From the NCBI GenBank assembly GCA_016936215.1, contig JAFGPL010000228.1, forward strand, positions 1 to 34,147: DNA of 34,147 nt, in the 5' to 3' direction. The stretch is from Bacteroidales bacterium (GTDB lineage: Bacteria > Bacteroidota > Bacteroidia > Bacteroidales > UBA10428). This document shows positions 19,664 through 28,441 of this stretch, piece after piece. The notes under the pieces were generated by a model. The model was not told where the DNA came from and ran no database searches. It saw only the letters and a program-made list of their open reading frames with translations. Every line of letters begins with the position of its first letter. Position 1 is the stretch's first letter. The position numbers and the translations under genes were made by a program.

Positions 19664-20734
19664 ATGAAAAAACATAACTTCAATGCAGGACCGTCAATTT
19701 TGCCGGAATTTACAATTAAGAGTACAGCTGAAAATATACTTAACCTGAATGGTATTGGTTTGTCATTAATGGAAATATCGCACCGCAGTAAGGAATACAC
19801 TGCAATCAATGACGAAGCCCAGGCCATGATGAAAGAGTTGCTTGAGATTCCTTCCGGTTACTCGGTATTGTTCCTGCAGGGAGGTGCCAGCCTGCAGTTC
19901 TGTATGGTTCCCTTTAATCTTCTAAACAAAAAAGCTGCTTACCTCGAGACCGGTTCATGGGCGAAAAAAGCCATAAAAGAGGCAAAATTCTTTGGCCAGG
20001 TTGATGTAGTGGCTTCTTCGGCAGACAAGAATTATTCTTATATACCAAAGGGATTTTCTATACCAAAAGATGCCGATTATTTTCATATCACCACCAACAA
20101 TACCATTTACGGTACAGAGATCAGGAAAGATATTGATTCACCTGTACCCTTAGTGGCAGATGCTTCTTCGGATATATTAAGCCGTCCCATGGATGTTTCC
20201 AAATACGCCCTTATTTATGGTGGGGTGCAGAAAAACTTAGGCCCCTCAGGTGTTGCTTTTGTTATTATCAAAGACGACATACTTGGCAAATTTGAGCGCC
20301 AGATACCTACAATGCTTAATTACAAAACTCATATTGACGATAAATCTCTTTTCAATACACCTGCGTGTATAACAGTTTTTGCATGCCTTCAGACCATGAA
20401 ATGGCTCAAACAGCTTGGCGGACTAAAAGCTATGCAAAAAATAAACACTGAAAAAGCAAAATTACTTTACGACGAAATAGACAGAAACAAGCTATTTATC
20501 CCAACTGTGCAGGAAGAAGAAGACAGGTCGGTTATGAATGTTACCTTCGTGATGAACGAAAATTACAAAGAGCTGGAATCTCAATTCCTTGAATTTGCTA
20601 CTTCTAAAGGAATGGTTGGCATTAAAGGGCATCGTTCGGTCGGGGGGTTCAGGGCATCTATCTATAACGCTTTGCCCAAAGAGAGCGTCCAGGCGCTGGT
20701 GGATACAATGAAAGAATTTGAATCGAAGAACTAA
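19664..20734 (+). CDS. serC: Phosphoserine aminotransferase
   Basis: The 356-residue protein is full length when started at ATG 19664 (the TTG at 19658 adds only two residues). It converts 3-phosphohydroxypyruvate plus glutamate to phosphoserine and also acts in pyridoxal phosphate synthesis in many bacteria. It shows [10 protein letters not shown] (6-15), SHRSKEY (39-45), LQGGASLQF (71-79) and [12 protein letters not shown], with the PLP-binding lysine at 190. It is followed by serA after 11 bp, forming an operon. Confidence 0.97.
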   Translation: MKKHNFNAGPSILPEFTIKSTAENILNLNGIGLSLMEISHRSKEYTAINDEAQAMMKELLEIPSGYSVLFLQGGASLQFCMVPFNLLNKKAAYLETGSWAKKAIKEAKFFGQVDVVASSADKNYSYIPKGFSIPKDADYFHITTNNTIYGTEIRKDIDSPVPLVADASSDILSRPMDVSKYALIYGGVQKNLGPSGVAFVIIKDDILGKFERQIPTMLNYKTHIDDKSLFNTPACITVFACLQTMKWLKQLGGLKAMQKINTEKAKLLYDEIDRNKLFIPTVQEEEDRSVMNVTFVMNENYKELESQFLEFATSKGMVGIKGHRSVGGFRASIYNALPKESVQALVDTMKEFESKN

Positions 20735-20745
20735 AAAAACTGAAT

Positions 20746-21669
20746 ATGGCGAAAGTATTGCTTGCAAATGAAAAACCTTTTGCCCAGGTGGCAAAAGACG
20801 GAATAGCAAAAATCTTCAAGGATGCCGGGTTTGAACTGGCATTGCTTGAAAAATATACCGACCACGCTGATCTTGTCAAAGCCGTGGCCGATGCTGATGC
20901 AATGATTATCCGTAGCGACATTGTTGACCGTAAGGTTATTGAAGCCGCTAAAAAGCTAAAAATTGTAGTGCGCGCAGGCGCAGGGTACGATAACATAGAC
21001 CTTGCTGCTGCCACAGAAAAAGGCATCGTGGCGATGAACACCCCCGGGCAAAATGCCAACGCCGTGGCCGAGCTTGCCATCGGTATGATGATTTACCTTA
21101 ACCGTAACGGCTTCAACGGCACTTCCGGCACCGAACTTAGGGGTAAAACCATCGGAATACATGCTTACGGAAATGTGGGAAAAATTGTCGGTTACATCGC
21201 CAAAGGCCTGGGTATGGATGTATATGCCCATGATCCGTTTGTAGATTGCGTACTTATTGAAAATGACGGGGTAAAATGCGTGGAAGATGTGAAAGAACTG
21301 TATAAAAAATGTCAGTATGTCTCCATCAACCTGCCTTCAAACAGTGAGACCAAAGAATCTATAAACTATAGCCTGCTGTCGCTCATGCCCAAAGGAGCTA
21401 CATTGGTAAACACAGCCCGAAAAGAGATCGTGGACGAAAAAGCCCTGTTGAAGATGTTTAAAGACAGGCCTGATTTCAGGTATATTTCGGATGTTACACC
21501 TGACTGCAAAGACCAGATTGCAGGCGATTACGAGGGCAGGTATTTCTTTACACCAAAGAAAATGGGCGCCCAGACAGCCGAAGCCAATAACAATGCAGGA
21601 CTTGCTGCTGCACGGCAAATCGTAAACTTTTTAACCAAAGGTGATACCACCTTCCAGGTAAATAAATAA
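20746..21669 (+). CDS. serA: D-3-phosphoglycerate dehydrogenase, short form lacking ACT domain
   Basis: The 307-residue NAD-dependent D-isomer hydroxyacid dehydrogenase makes 3-phosphohydroxypyruvate, the substrate of the adjacent SerC. Visible motifs are GAGYDNID (78-85), NTPGQNANAVAELA (98-111), the dinucleotide loop GIHAYGNVGKIVGY (137-150), and VNTARKEIVDE with catalytic Arg225. The C terminus stops after the substrate domain, so there is no ACT domain for serine feedback. The usual catalytic His after Thr-Pro is replaced by lysine (TPKKMGAQT, Lys271/272). The same Lys form is, to my recollection, found in other Bacteroidales and Entamoeba enzymes. A strong terminator hairpin follows at 21695. 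Confidence 0.95.
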   Translation: MAKVLLANEKPFAQVAKDGIAKIFKDAGFELALLEKYTDHADLVKAVADADAMIIRSDIVDRKVIEAAKKLKIVVRAGAGYDNIDLAAATEKGIVAMNTPGQNANAVAELAIGMMIYLNRNGFNGTSGTELRGKTIGIHAYGNVGKIVGYIAKGLGMDVYAHDPFVDCVLIENDGVKCVEDVKELYKKCQYVSINLPSNSETKESINYSLLSLMPKGATLVNTARKEIVDEKALLKMFKDRPDFRYISDVTPDCKDQIAGDYEGRYFFTPKKMGAQTAEANNNAGLAAARQIVNFLTKGDTTFQVNK

Positions 21670-21694
21670 ATATTCTCTTTTATTCATAATACGT

Positions 21695-21734
21695 TACTGG
21701 TCATCGGTATTTACCTGATGACCAGTATATTTTT
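21695..21734 (+). terminator. Intrinsic terminator-like hairpin after serA
   Basis: TACTGGTCATC (21695-21705) pairs perfectly with GATGACCAGTA (21717-21727). The loop contains a further GGTA/TACC pairing. It is followed by the U-rich tract TATTTTTAT. It separates serA from the DUF1015 gene, so read-through into DUF1015 is probably partial or DUF1015 has its own promoter. Confidence 0.75.
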
Positions 21735-21780
21735 ATAAACAGGCCCAAAGAAATAATTCATATTTTTAAATACCAAAAAA

Positions 21781-23028
21781 ATGGCTATTATCAAACCTTT
21801 CAAAGGTTATCGCCCGAAAAAAGAAGCAGCCCACTTGCTGGCATGCAGACCCTATGATGTGTTGAATTCAGATGAAGCAAGGGAAGAGGTAAAATCCAAT
21901 CCCCGGTCATTTCTTCATGTTACCAAATCAGAGGTAGACCTTTCTCCTGAAATAGATATTCACTCAGACACGGTGTACCAAAAAGCAAAAAGCAACCTTG
22001 GTGAGATGATCGCCAACGGAACTTTTAAACAAGACGATGTCCCCTGTTATTATATTTATGCACAGACTTTCTGGGGCAGGACCCAGTATGGTATTGTTGG
22101 TTGCGCCGCTGTTGAGGACTATCTGAACAATGTAATTAAAAAACATGAACTAACAAGGCCCGATAAAGAAGAAGACCGGAAAAACCATATACGAATCACC
22201 AATTTCAATGCCGAACCGGTATTCTTTGCATTTCCCGATAACGCTTCCCTGGATGCGATCATTAAAAAAACCGTTGCCAAAGAACCGGTATATGGTTTCA
22301 CCGCAAATGATGGCGTAGGCCACCAGTTATGGGTAATCAGCAACCAGGAGACTGTGCAAAAAATCGAGCATATTTTCAGCAATGAAGTACCGTTTACATA
22401 CGTTGCAGACGGGCACCACCGTACTGCAGCAGCTGCACATGTAGGTGAAGAACGAAAAATAAAAAATCCTTCTCATACAGGAAACGAAGAATATAATTTT
22501 TTTATGGCAGTGCATTTTCAGGCCAGCGAACTTACCATTATTGATTACAACCGTGTGGTAAAAGACCTCAACGGACATACAACCGAATCGTTTATTAAAA
22601 AGCTGGAGGAGTCATTTTCTGTTGAAAAAATTGGCAAAGAAGAATACAAACCCCGGAAACTGCACGAATTTTCGATGTATATTGAAGGATACTGGTACCG
22701 CCTGAAAGCAAAAGTCAATGCCTTTAATGACTGTGACCCAATTGACTGCCTTGATGTAACAGTACTATCTAACCATGTACTGGCCCCAATCCTGAATATC
22801 ACAGACCTAAGAAAATCAACCCGAATTGATTTTGTAGGCGGTATCAGAGGTCTTGGTGAACTTAAGAAAAGGGTTGATTCAGGAGAGATGGCCGCTGCAT
22901 TTGCCCTGTATCCCGTTTCAATGGACCAACTGATTAAAATTGCTGATACTGGCAATATAATGCCTCCAAAAACCACATGGTTTGAACCCAAATTAAGAAG
23001 CGGACTGGTGCTGCATTGCCTTGATTAG
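21781..23028 (+). CDS. DUF1015 family protein
   Basis: The 415-residue protein matches the DUF1015 family: an N-terminal IKPFKGYRPKKE, HLLACRPYDVLN, then a conserved VADGHHRTAAAAHVG at about 208-222, and a C-terminal FALYPVSMDQLIKIAD...MPPKTTWFEPKLRSGLV. The DGHHR motif (210-214) resembles the signature of ParB/sulfiredoxin-fold proteins, a fold that includes the free serine kinase SerK; this is a motif-level resemblance only. The gene follows serC-serA in many Bacteroidota, which suggests a role in serine or phosphoserine metabolism. No enzyme activity can be assigned from the sequence alone. It is convergent with rsmE (10-bp gap). Confidence 0.9.
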   Translation: MAIIKPFKGYRPKKEAAHLLACRPYDVLNSDEAREEVKSNPRSFLHVTKSEVDLSPEIDIHSDTVYQKAKSNLGEMIANGTFKQDDVPCYYIYAQTFWGRTQYGIVGCAAVEDYLNNVIKKHELTRPDKEEDRKNHIRITNFNAEPVFFAFPDNASLDAIIKKTVAKEPVYGFTANDGVGHQLWVISNQETVQKIEHIFSNEVPFTYVADGHHRTAAAAHVGEERKIKNPSHTGNEEYNFFMAVHFQASELTIIDYNRVVKDLNGHTTESFIKKLEESFSVEKIGKEEYKPRKLHEFSMYIEGYWYRLKAKVNAFNDCDPIDCLDVTVLSNHVLAPILNITDLRKSTRIDFVGGIRGLGELKKRVDSGEMAAAFALYPVSMDQLIKIADTGNIMPPKTTWFEPKLRSGLVLHCLD

Positions 23029-23038
23029 CAGATTAGCA

Positions 23039-23746
23039 TTACTCGTTTAGGAAATTCAGTTGTGCACAGGCTACAACACCTGCTGTTTCAGTTCTTAACC
23101 TGTTGTTACCCAACGTAACCGGCAAATAACGGTGCTGAATGGCTATGTCAATTTCTGCTTTTGTAAAGTCACCTTCGGGGCCGATAAGTATTACTGCGTT
23201 TTCTCCTTTAAGGTAATGCTCACCTATCGTTGCACGCTGTCCTTCTGCACAGTGGGCAATAAATTTTATCGTACCTGTAAATGGCAGGCGGATAAAATCA
23301 TCATATTTTGTCATCTTATTCAGTACTGGTTTCTTTGCCACAACCGATTGCTTCATGGCTGCGACAACAACCTTTTCAAGTCTTTCGGGCTTAACTGCAC
23401 TACGCTCAGACCGGGTGCAAAGTAACGGTGTGATTTCATCCACCCCAATCTCCACCGCCTTTTCAAGAAACCATTCAAAACGGTCTGTGCTTTTTGTGGG
23501 GGCAATAGCTATATGCAGGTGAAAATTACGTTTGTTGTAACCGGTTGTCACTTTTTCAACTGCCACCATGCATTTTCGCTGATCGGGATTGTCAATCCTG
23601 CATAGGTAAAGGTTGCCACATCCGTCAATGAGTTGCACGGGATCATCTTTTTTAAGCCTCAGTACCCTTATGCAGTGTTTAGATTCCTCTTCCGAAAGGG
23701 TATAAGAATCTGACTGGCCAATGTCGGGGGTGTAAAAAATATGCAT
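23039..23746 (-). CDS. rsmE: 16S rRNA (uracil-1498-N3)-methyltransferase
   Basis: The 235-residue SPOUT-fold enzyme methylates U1498 of 16S rRNA using S-adenosylmethionine. Diagnostic segments are IAPTKSTDRFEWFLEKAVEIGVDEITPL, LIGPEGDFTKAEID and LGNNRLRTETAGVVA, the trefoil-knot SAM site. I start at ATG 23746 (MHIFYTPDIG), the usual family start. The reading frame extends upstream to 23890, but that would overlap the divergent phosphoesterase gene and has no family similarity. Only 34 bp separate the two divergent starts. Confidence 0.95.
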   Translation of the reverse strand: MHIFYTPDIGQSDSYTLSEEESKHCIRVLRLKKDDPVQLIDGCGNLYLCRIDNPDQRKCMVAVEKVTTGYNKRNFHLHIAIAPTKSTDRFEWFLEKAVEIGVDEITPLLCTRSERSAVKPERLEKVVVAAMKQSVVAKKPVLNKMTKYDDFIRLPFTGTIKFIAHCAEGQRATIGEHYLKGENAVILIGPEGDFTKAEIDIAIQHRYLPVTLGNNRLRTETAGVVACAQLNFLNE

Positions 23747-23780
23747 ACTTTTATCTGTCTGAACATCAAAATTAACAAAA

Positions 23781-24275
23781 ATGATGAAAATTGGATTGCT
23801 GTCCGATACACATGGTTTTCTGGACGAAAGGTTTCTGAAACACGTAGAAAAATGCGACGAAATATGGCATGCCGGAGATATAGGAAACATCGGTGTTGCT
23901 GACTACATAGCCGGCATAAAACCCCTGAAAGCTGTTTATGGCAATATTGACGGGCAAGATGTAAGAATTGTATGGCCGGAAATTTTAAGGTTTGATTGCG
24001 AGGAGACCGAAGTGCTTATAAAACATATCGGCGGGTATCCAGGTAACTATGACAGGTCTGTGTCGCAACTTATCCGCAATAATCCGCCAAAACTTTTTAT
24101 TTCGGGACACTCGCACATTTTAAAAGTTATGTTTGATAAAAAAAACAACCTCCTTCATATCAATCCTGGGGCTGCCGGAAAGATTGGCCTGCACAAAGTT
24201 CAGACCATGATTAAGTTTTCAATAAACGGAAAAGACATAAAAGACCTTGAGGTAGTAGAACTGGAGAGGAAATAG
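23781..24275 (+). CDS. YfcE-type metallophosphoesterase
   Basis: The 164-residue protein is the usual size for the YfcE/MJ0936 phosphodiesterase group. Metal ligands are visible in SDTHGFLD, IWHAGDIGN, VYGNIDG and FISGHSHI, with the final INPGAAG typical of the group. The enzyme hydrolyses phosphodiesters such as artificial bis-pNPP or 2',3'-cAMP in characterised relatives; the natural substrate is unknown. A second ATG lies at 23784 and could be the start. It is divergent from rsmE and convergent with the DUF4256 gene. Confidence 0.9.
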   Translation: MMKIGLLSDTHGFLDERFLKHVEKCDEIWHAGDIGNIGVADYIAGIKPLKAVYGNIDGQDVRIVWPEILRFDCEETEVLIKHIGGYPGNYDRSVSQLIRNNPPKLFISGHSHILKVMFDKKNNLLHINPGAAGKIGLHKVQTMIKFSINGKDIKDLEVVELERK

Positions 24276-24319
24276 CTGCTAAAAGCACAAAGTCAAACAA
24301 ACAGAAACAATCTTTAAGG

Positions 24320-24913
24320 TCATATCCTGAGCGAGCCACGAAATCCCCTGGCGCTGTAATAAGATTGGGCACCATTGTGATACACGAAAACCTGCCCGTA
24401 ACGATAATCTGCAAATAGCGCCCCTCCCAGCTTTCTTATGGCAGGCGGCGTTTGCACCCAGCTCGATGTTTTTGTGTCAAAGTTACCCAGCTTCTGCAAT
24501 TCACGGTACTGAGCTTCGGTTAAAATCTGAATGCCCATGGCTTCGGCCATATCCACAGCGTTGTTTTGCGGCTTGTGTTCTTTCCGTGACAATTGCCCCT
24601 GACGGTCGTAGCACAAATTCCTGCGGCCAGAAGGGCTTTCAATAGAACAATCATAAAAAATATATTCATCAGCTTCATTGTCATAACCAACAACATCGGG
24701 TTCTCCTTCAGTCGTTTCCATCTCAAAGAGTGACCAAAGTTTTTCTTTACCGGCCATTCCGCCTGAGCGGCAGTTTTCAAGTTTAGCCTGAATTTTCTCC
24801 CAGTCAATGCCTGTATGGCGATCTATATTTTGTTCGAAACGGGCTTTCAATATCGCAATCAGTTCGTCATATTGCCCAGGCAATAATTCTTTTTTTGTTA
24901 TAAGGTTTATCAT
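24320..24913 (-). CDS. DUF4256 family protein
   Basis: The 197-residue cytoplasmic protein matches DUF4256 in its segments DELIAILKARFEQNIDRH, SGRRNLCYDRQGQL, NNAVDMAEAMGIQILTEAQY and the C-terminal GGALFADYRYGQVFVYHNG. I chose ATG 24913 over the TTG at 24958, since MINLITKKELLPGQ fits the family start. Function is unknown; no signal peptide or membrane segment. It may be horizontally mobile among bacteria, as the family has scattered occurrence, but nothing here proves it. Confidence 0.85.
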   Translation of the reverse strand: MINLITKKELLPGQYDELIAILKARFEQNIDRHTGIDWEKIQAKLENCRSGGMAGKEKLWSLFEMETTEGEPDVVGYDNEADEYIFYDCSIESPSGRRNLCYDRQGQLSRKEHKPQNNAVDMAEAMGIQILTEAQYRELQKLGNFDTKTSSWVQTPPAIRKLGGALFADYRYGQVFVYHNGAQSYYSARGFRGSLRI

Positions 24914-25164
24914 GGTCGTAAGGGTAAATACAACATATTTTTCAATTTGTTTAAACAACCAAAAAGAAGATTTTGTTTATTCAAATGGTAAAAAATAAAA
25001 CATACTGCTTTTCATCGGTTCTGATATCTCAATTTGCCTTATTTTTTTTTCTGCCAAACTTCCGGCATAACCGGTGAACGGTTTCTGCCCTTTTATTGAC
25101 GAATATTTGATGGAATTATTAATTATTAATTCAGAATTTTAATGTTTATCAATTATGGCTTAAA

Positions 25165-28100
25165 ATGAACAAAAGATTATTTATTCCAGCTATTGCAGTT
25201 TTACTTTTTTATTGTTTGCCGGGAAGGGCACAGACCGATCCGGGCACTGCAAACCTCATGCACCAATGGACATTTGATGATGGCACTGCCAATAATGCCA
25301 TAGCTTTAAATCCCTTACACGGAACCTTACAGGGAGGGGCAACAATAGCCAGCAAAGCACTGGTGCTTTCAGCCCAGGGACAATACCTCTCATTCTCTGG
25401 TACCGCTTTGGCATTGAATAATTATCCTGCTATATCGCAGGAAATCTGGTACTCCTCAGTAGCGGGCGCTAATACCGGTTTTACCATGCTTTCATATTTC
25501 GGAAACACATCCGGTGGTTTGGGCTATAATTATATATCTGCTTCTACGGCAAGGCAGGACAACATAAGCCGTATTGCCATTTCCAACGGTACATACAGCA
25601 ATGAAATATTTGCCGATGAGCCGGAATACGATGACGGCTTATTACACCAGATGGTTTCGGTAATTAATCCCGATTCAGTAATTCTCTTTATTGACGGAGA
25701 ACTTGTTTCCAAATCTACCAACACAATACCCCTGACTGCAATCGGCACATCCCTGGCCTACCTGGGCAAGGGAGGCTATACAAGCGACCCCACCTGGGTT
25801 GGTTCCATCTCACAGTTCAGTATTTACAATAAAACATTATCGCCCGGTGAGGTGAAATTTCTTTACCAGCAAGGTGCCGAACAATCGAAAATGATAACTT
25901 CAACTGTAAGCTTCATATCTTTTGATGAGTACTACACATCACAAAAAATCACCGTATCTGCACAAAACATTTCTGATACAATAAAAATTACTGCACCTGC
26001 CGGGATTACAGTAACACCTTCATCAATGCTCCCTGGCATGAGCAGCGCTATAATCACAATGAATTATGATACTGCTGTAGGCGTAGACGGAAATGTCGAA
26101 TTTTCCTGCGACAGTGCAGGTTTAACCATCCCTGTTAAATCTTTTTCAAATGCATGTTTTTCAAAACTTTATCCTTTTGCAGATAATCTTATTACCAATC
26201 CTTATATCAGTTCGCTTGACTCATTCTCAGGATGGGGAAACAGGAGCATTAATACAGATCCGGATTATGTTTACTGTGGCGCCACCAGTGGTAAAGTTAC
26301 CGGGAATAACGGAGGTTCACTGGATGTAACACTAACAGGACAATTACTTACAAATACCATCTATCGTATTAAAGCCCGCGTATATGCCATTGGTGGCCCT
26401 TTCCAGATAGGCGTTTTCGGGTGGAACGGCAACCAGGCAGATTTTAATAAATCAATTACCATAACAGGTTCATGGCAGGATGTGGATTTTACTTTTACAA
26501 CCGGTGAAACACTGGGCAATGCACAGGGAATTTTTTTCAACAACTATGGACTTGCAGGCACAACCGGTTACATTGACAACTGGGAAATGTATGCAGTGCC
26601 TAAAGTATACAGTTCATCGTCTTTTTTGGATTTTCTGTCGCCGGGTTCGAAAAAAACAACCTTACGGGGAGTTAACCTTCTGGAGGATATAATTATTACG
26701 GCTTCCGATGGTTTTACAGTTGCCCCCTCAACCATACCTGCCGATGTTAAAGGAGATACTTTAACCATCACATATACAGGAAATAAAACAACCAATGGTT
26801 ATATATTTTTTACCAGCGGCAACGTAAAAGACAGCATGTTTGTAAAAGGTTCTGTGGAACCAGCGCTGTTTACCTCTGTTGCTCTTATAGCAGTTGATGA
26901 AATTAACGACAGTGCAACTTTCGCCGTTACAGGTTATAACCTTACAACCGGTGTAACCCTCACAGCACCGTCAGGTATTACCCTCTCCGGCTATTCTTTG
27001 CCTTCGGATGTTGCAGGCACTATTGTAAAGATTAATTATGATGGACTTGCCAACTCTTCCGGAATAATTTCACTGACCAGCGGCACTGCAACTGCCAATA
27101 TTGACCTGATTGCCAGTCGCAACGACGAGTGTTTTATTCCACTTTTCCCTGAAAGAGAAAACCTGATTACCGACCCTACCTGCAATTATTTTGAAACAGA
27201 GGGATGGGGAGATAAGGGGATCAATACAGACCCTGCATTTGTATATTGCGGCAGCCGCAGCGGAAAAGTAACCGGCAATGGTTCTTTAGACCGGGTATTG
27301 ACGGGTGTTATGAAACCAAATACTACCTACCGGGTAAAGGCAAAAGTTTATAAAGAAAGCCCGGTAAATGGCGAAGACATGGGACACGTTACTTATACTT
27401 TAAACATTGACAGCGCTTCGAACCCCGAAGCATACCGTTTAATCACCGAGGCAATGGACAGTGCATGCGGATATTTTAATAAATACACCCCGTTTATTGA
27501 AAATATATATGTTTACTACGATGCAGGTATTCCCACTGCCCAGGCCAGTTATCACGGCAGTATAGGGTTTGGGCCCAATACACGCTATATGTGGGTGGGA
27601 ACTGCTATACACGAAATGGCCCATTATTTCGGATCAGGCACGACAACCACCTGGCAATCTCTGATGGCAAGCGGCGTATGGGCTGGTACTGTAGCTACTG
27701 CCCTAATGAATTCTATTAACGGCGGGATAATAAATGGAGATTCACAGCACTTCTGGCCATACGGGATCAACCAAAAGGAAGAAATAACCAGCTTGGGCTC
27801 ACTTGCAGTTCAGCACCAGGCACTTAGTGATGCAGTCAGGATTATTAAAGCCATGCTGGCAGACGACTGTGACCTGCCTACCAACAATCCCCCTGTCGGC
27901 ATAGGTATTTATGGCTGGAATGCAATATCAGAAGATATTTATCATGAAGTCACAATCTCGAATTCCTGGCAGGATATTGATTTCACCTTTACCACCGGCC
28001 CGCAGTTAAAGGCAAGCCAGGGGATATACTTCAACAGTGGCACCGGTTATATAGATAATTGGGAGATGTATGAAATACCTGTTGTAAATATTCCTCAACA

Positions 28101-28353
28101 GACCAATCTTCCTGTCACTAAAATTTATTTTCTGAATGGCAGACCTGTAACAGAATTGGCCTTAGCCAGGGAATCGCTTGTAAACATTGGTATTTATGAC
28201 CTTCAGGGCAGGATTATTGTCAGCGGGACATACAGATTCCAGGCCGGGACTGACAAAAAAATAATGAATGTTTTATTGCCTGAAGGTATTTATATTGTTA
28301 AGCTTGAATCTGATGATTTTACTGTTTCAAAAAAAGCAATATGCCAACATTAA
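25165..28353 (+). CDS. Secreted LamG/CBM-like T9SS protein with embedded HExxHxxG metallopeptidase-like domain
   Basis: The 1062-residue protein has a signal peptide (1-22), a LamG/concanavalin-like domain (about 28-240), an Ig-like beta domain (about 245-328), a CBM-like module (331-478), two more Ig-like beta domains (about 478-650), a second copy of the CBM-like module (656-1000), and a divergent T9SS sorting domain (LVNIGIYDLQGRIIVSG...GIYIVKLES). The second CBM copy is interrupted at residues 731-908 by a domain with HEMAHYFG (His816, Glu817, His820, Gly823), the HExxHxxG zinc-peptidase signature; NGDSQHFWPYG (conserved-looking His) follows. The same type of domain occurs in secreted lectin and glycoside-hydrolase proteins. 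It is probably exported to the surface to bind glycans, with possible proteolysis. It is upstream of the glycosidase gene with an 88-bp gap. Confidence 0.85.
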   Translation: MNKRLFIPAIAVLLFYCLPGRAQTDPGTANLMHQWTFDDGTANNAIALNPLHGTLQGGATIASKALVLSAQGQYLSFSGTALALNNYPAISQEIWYSSVAGANTGFTMLSYFGNTSGGLGYNYISASTARQDNISRIAISNGTYSNEIFADEPEYDDGLLHQMVSVINPDSVILFIDGELVSKSTNTIPLTAIGTSLAYLGKGGYTSDPTWVGSISQFSIYNKTLSPGEVKFLYQQGAEQSKMITSTVSFISFDEYYTSQKITVSAQNISDTIKITAPAGITVTPSSMLPGMSSAIITMNYDTAVGVDGNVEFSCDSAGLTIPVKSFSNACFSKLYPFADNLITNPYISSLDSFSGWGNRSINTDPDYVYCGATSGKVTGNNGGSLDVTLTGQLLTNTIYRIKARVYAIGGPFQIGVFGWNGNQADFNKSITITGSWQDVDFTFTTGETLGNAQGIFFNNYGLAGTTGYIDNWEMYAVPKVYSSSSFLDFLSPGSKKTTLRGVNLLEDIIITASDGFTVAPSTIPADVKGDTLTITYTGNKTTNGYIFFTSGNVKDSMFVKGSVEPALFTSVALIAVDEINDSATFAVTGYNLTTGVTLTAPSGITLSGYSLPSDVAGTIVKINYDGLANSSGIISLTSGTATANIDLIASRNDECFIPLFPERENLITDPTCNYFETEGWGDKGINTDPAFVYCGSRSGKVTGNGSLDRVLTGVMKPNTTYRVKAKVYKESPVNGEDMGHVTYTLNIDSASNPEAYRLITEAMDSACGYFNKYTPFIENIYVYYDAGIPTAQASYHGSIGFGPNTRYMWVGTAIHEMAHYFGSGTTTTWQSLMASGVWAGTVATALMNSINGGIINGDSQHFWPYGINQKEEITSLGSLAVQHQALSDAVRIIKAMLADDCDLPTNNPPVGIGIYGWNAISEDIYHEVTISNSWQDIDFTFTTGPQLKASQGIYFNSGTGYIDNWEMYEIPVVNIPQQTNLPVTKIYFLNGRPVTELALARESLVNIGIYDLQGRIIVSGTYRFQAGTDKKIMNVLLPEGIYIVKLESDDFTVSKKAICQH

Positions 28354-28441
28354 GATGTATACGATTGATAATTAACTTTAAAAAGCTTATTTATAATTAC
28401 ACTCAATAATGAAATGCAATTATTATTTAAATATTGAATCA

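Noticed and set aside
23747-23890. 48-residue N-terminal extension of rsmE
   Set aside because: It overlaps the divergent phosphoesterase gene from its start and lacks similarity to RsmE, whose family start fits ATG 23746.
25113-25132. AT-rich near-palindrome GAATTATTAATTATTAATTC upstream of the peptidase-like gene as an operator
   Set aside because: Low-complexity AT sequence yields such symmetry by chance; there is no second copy.
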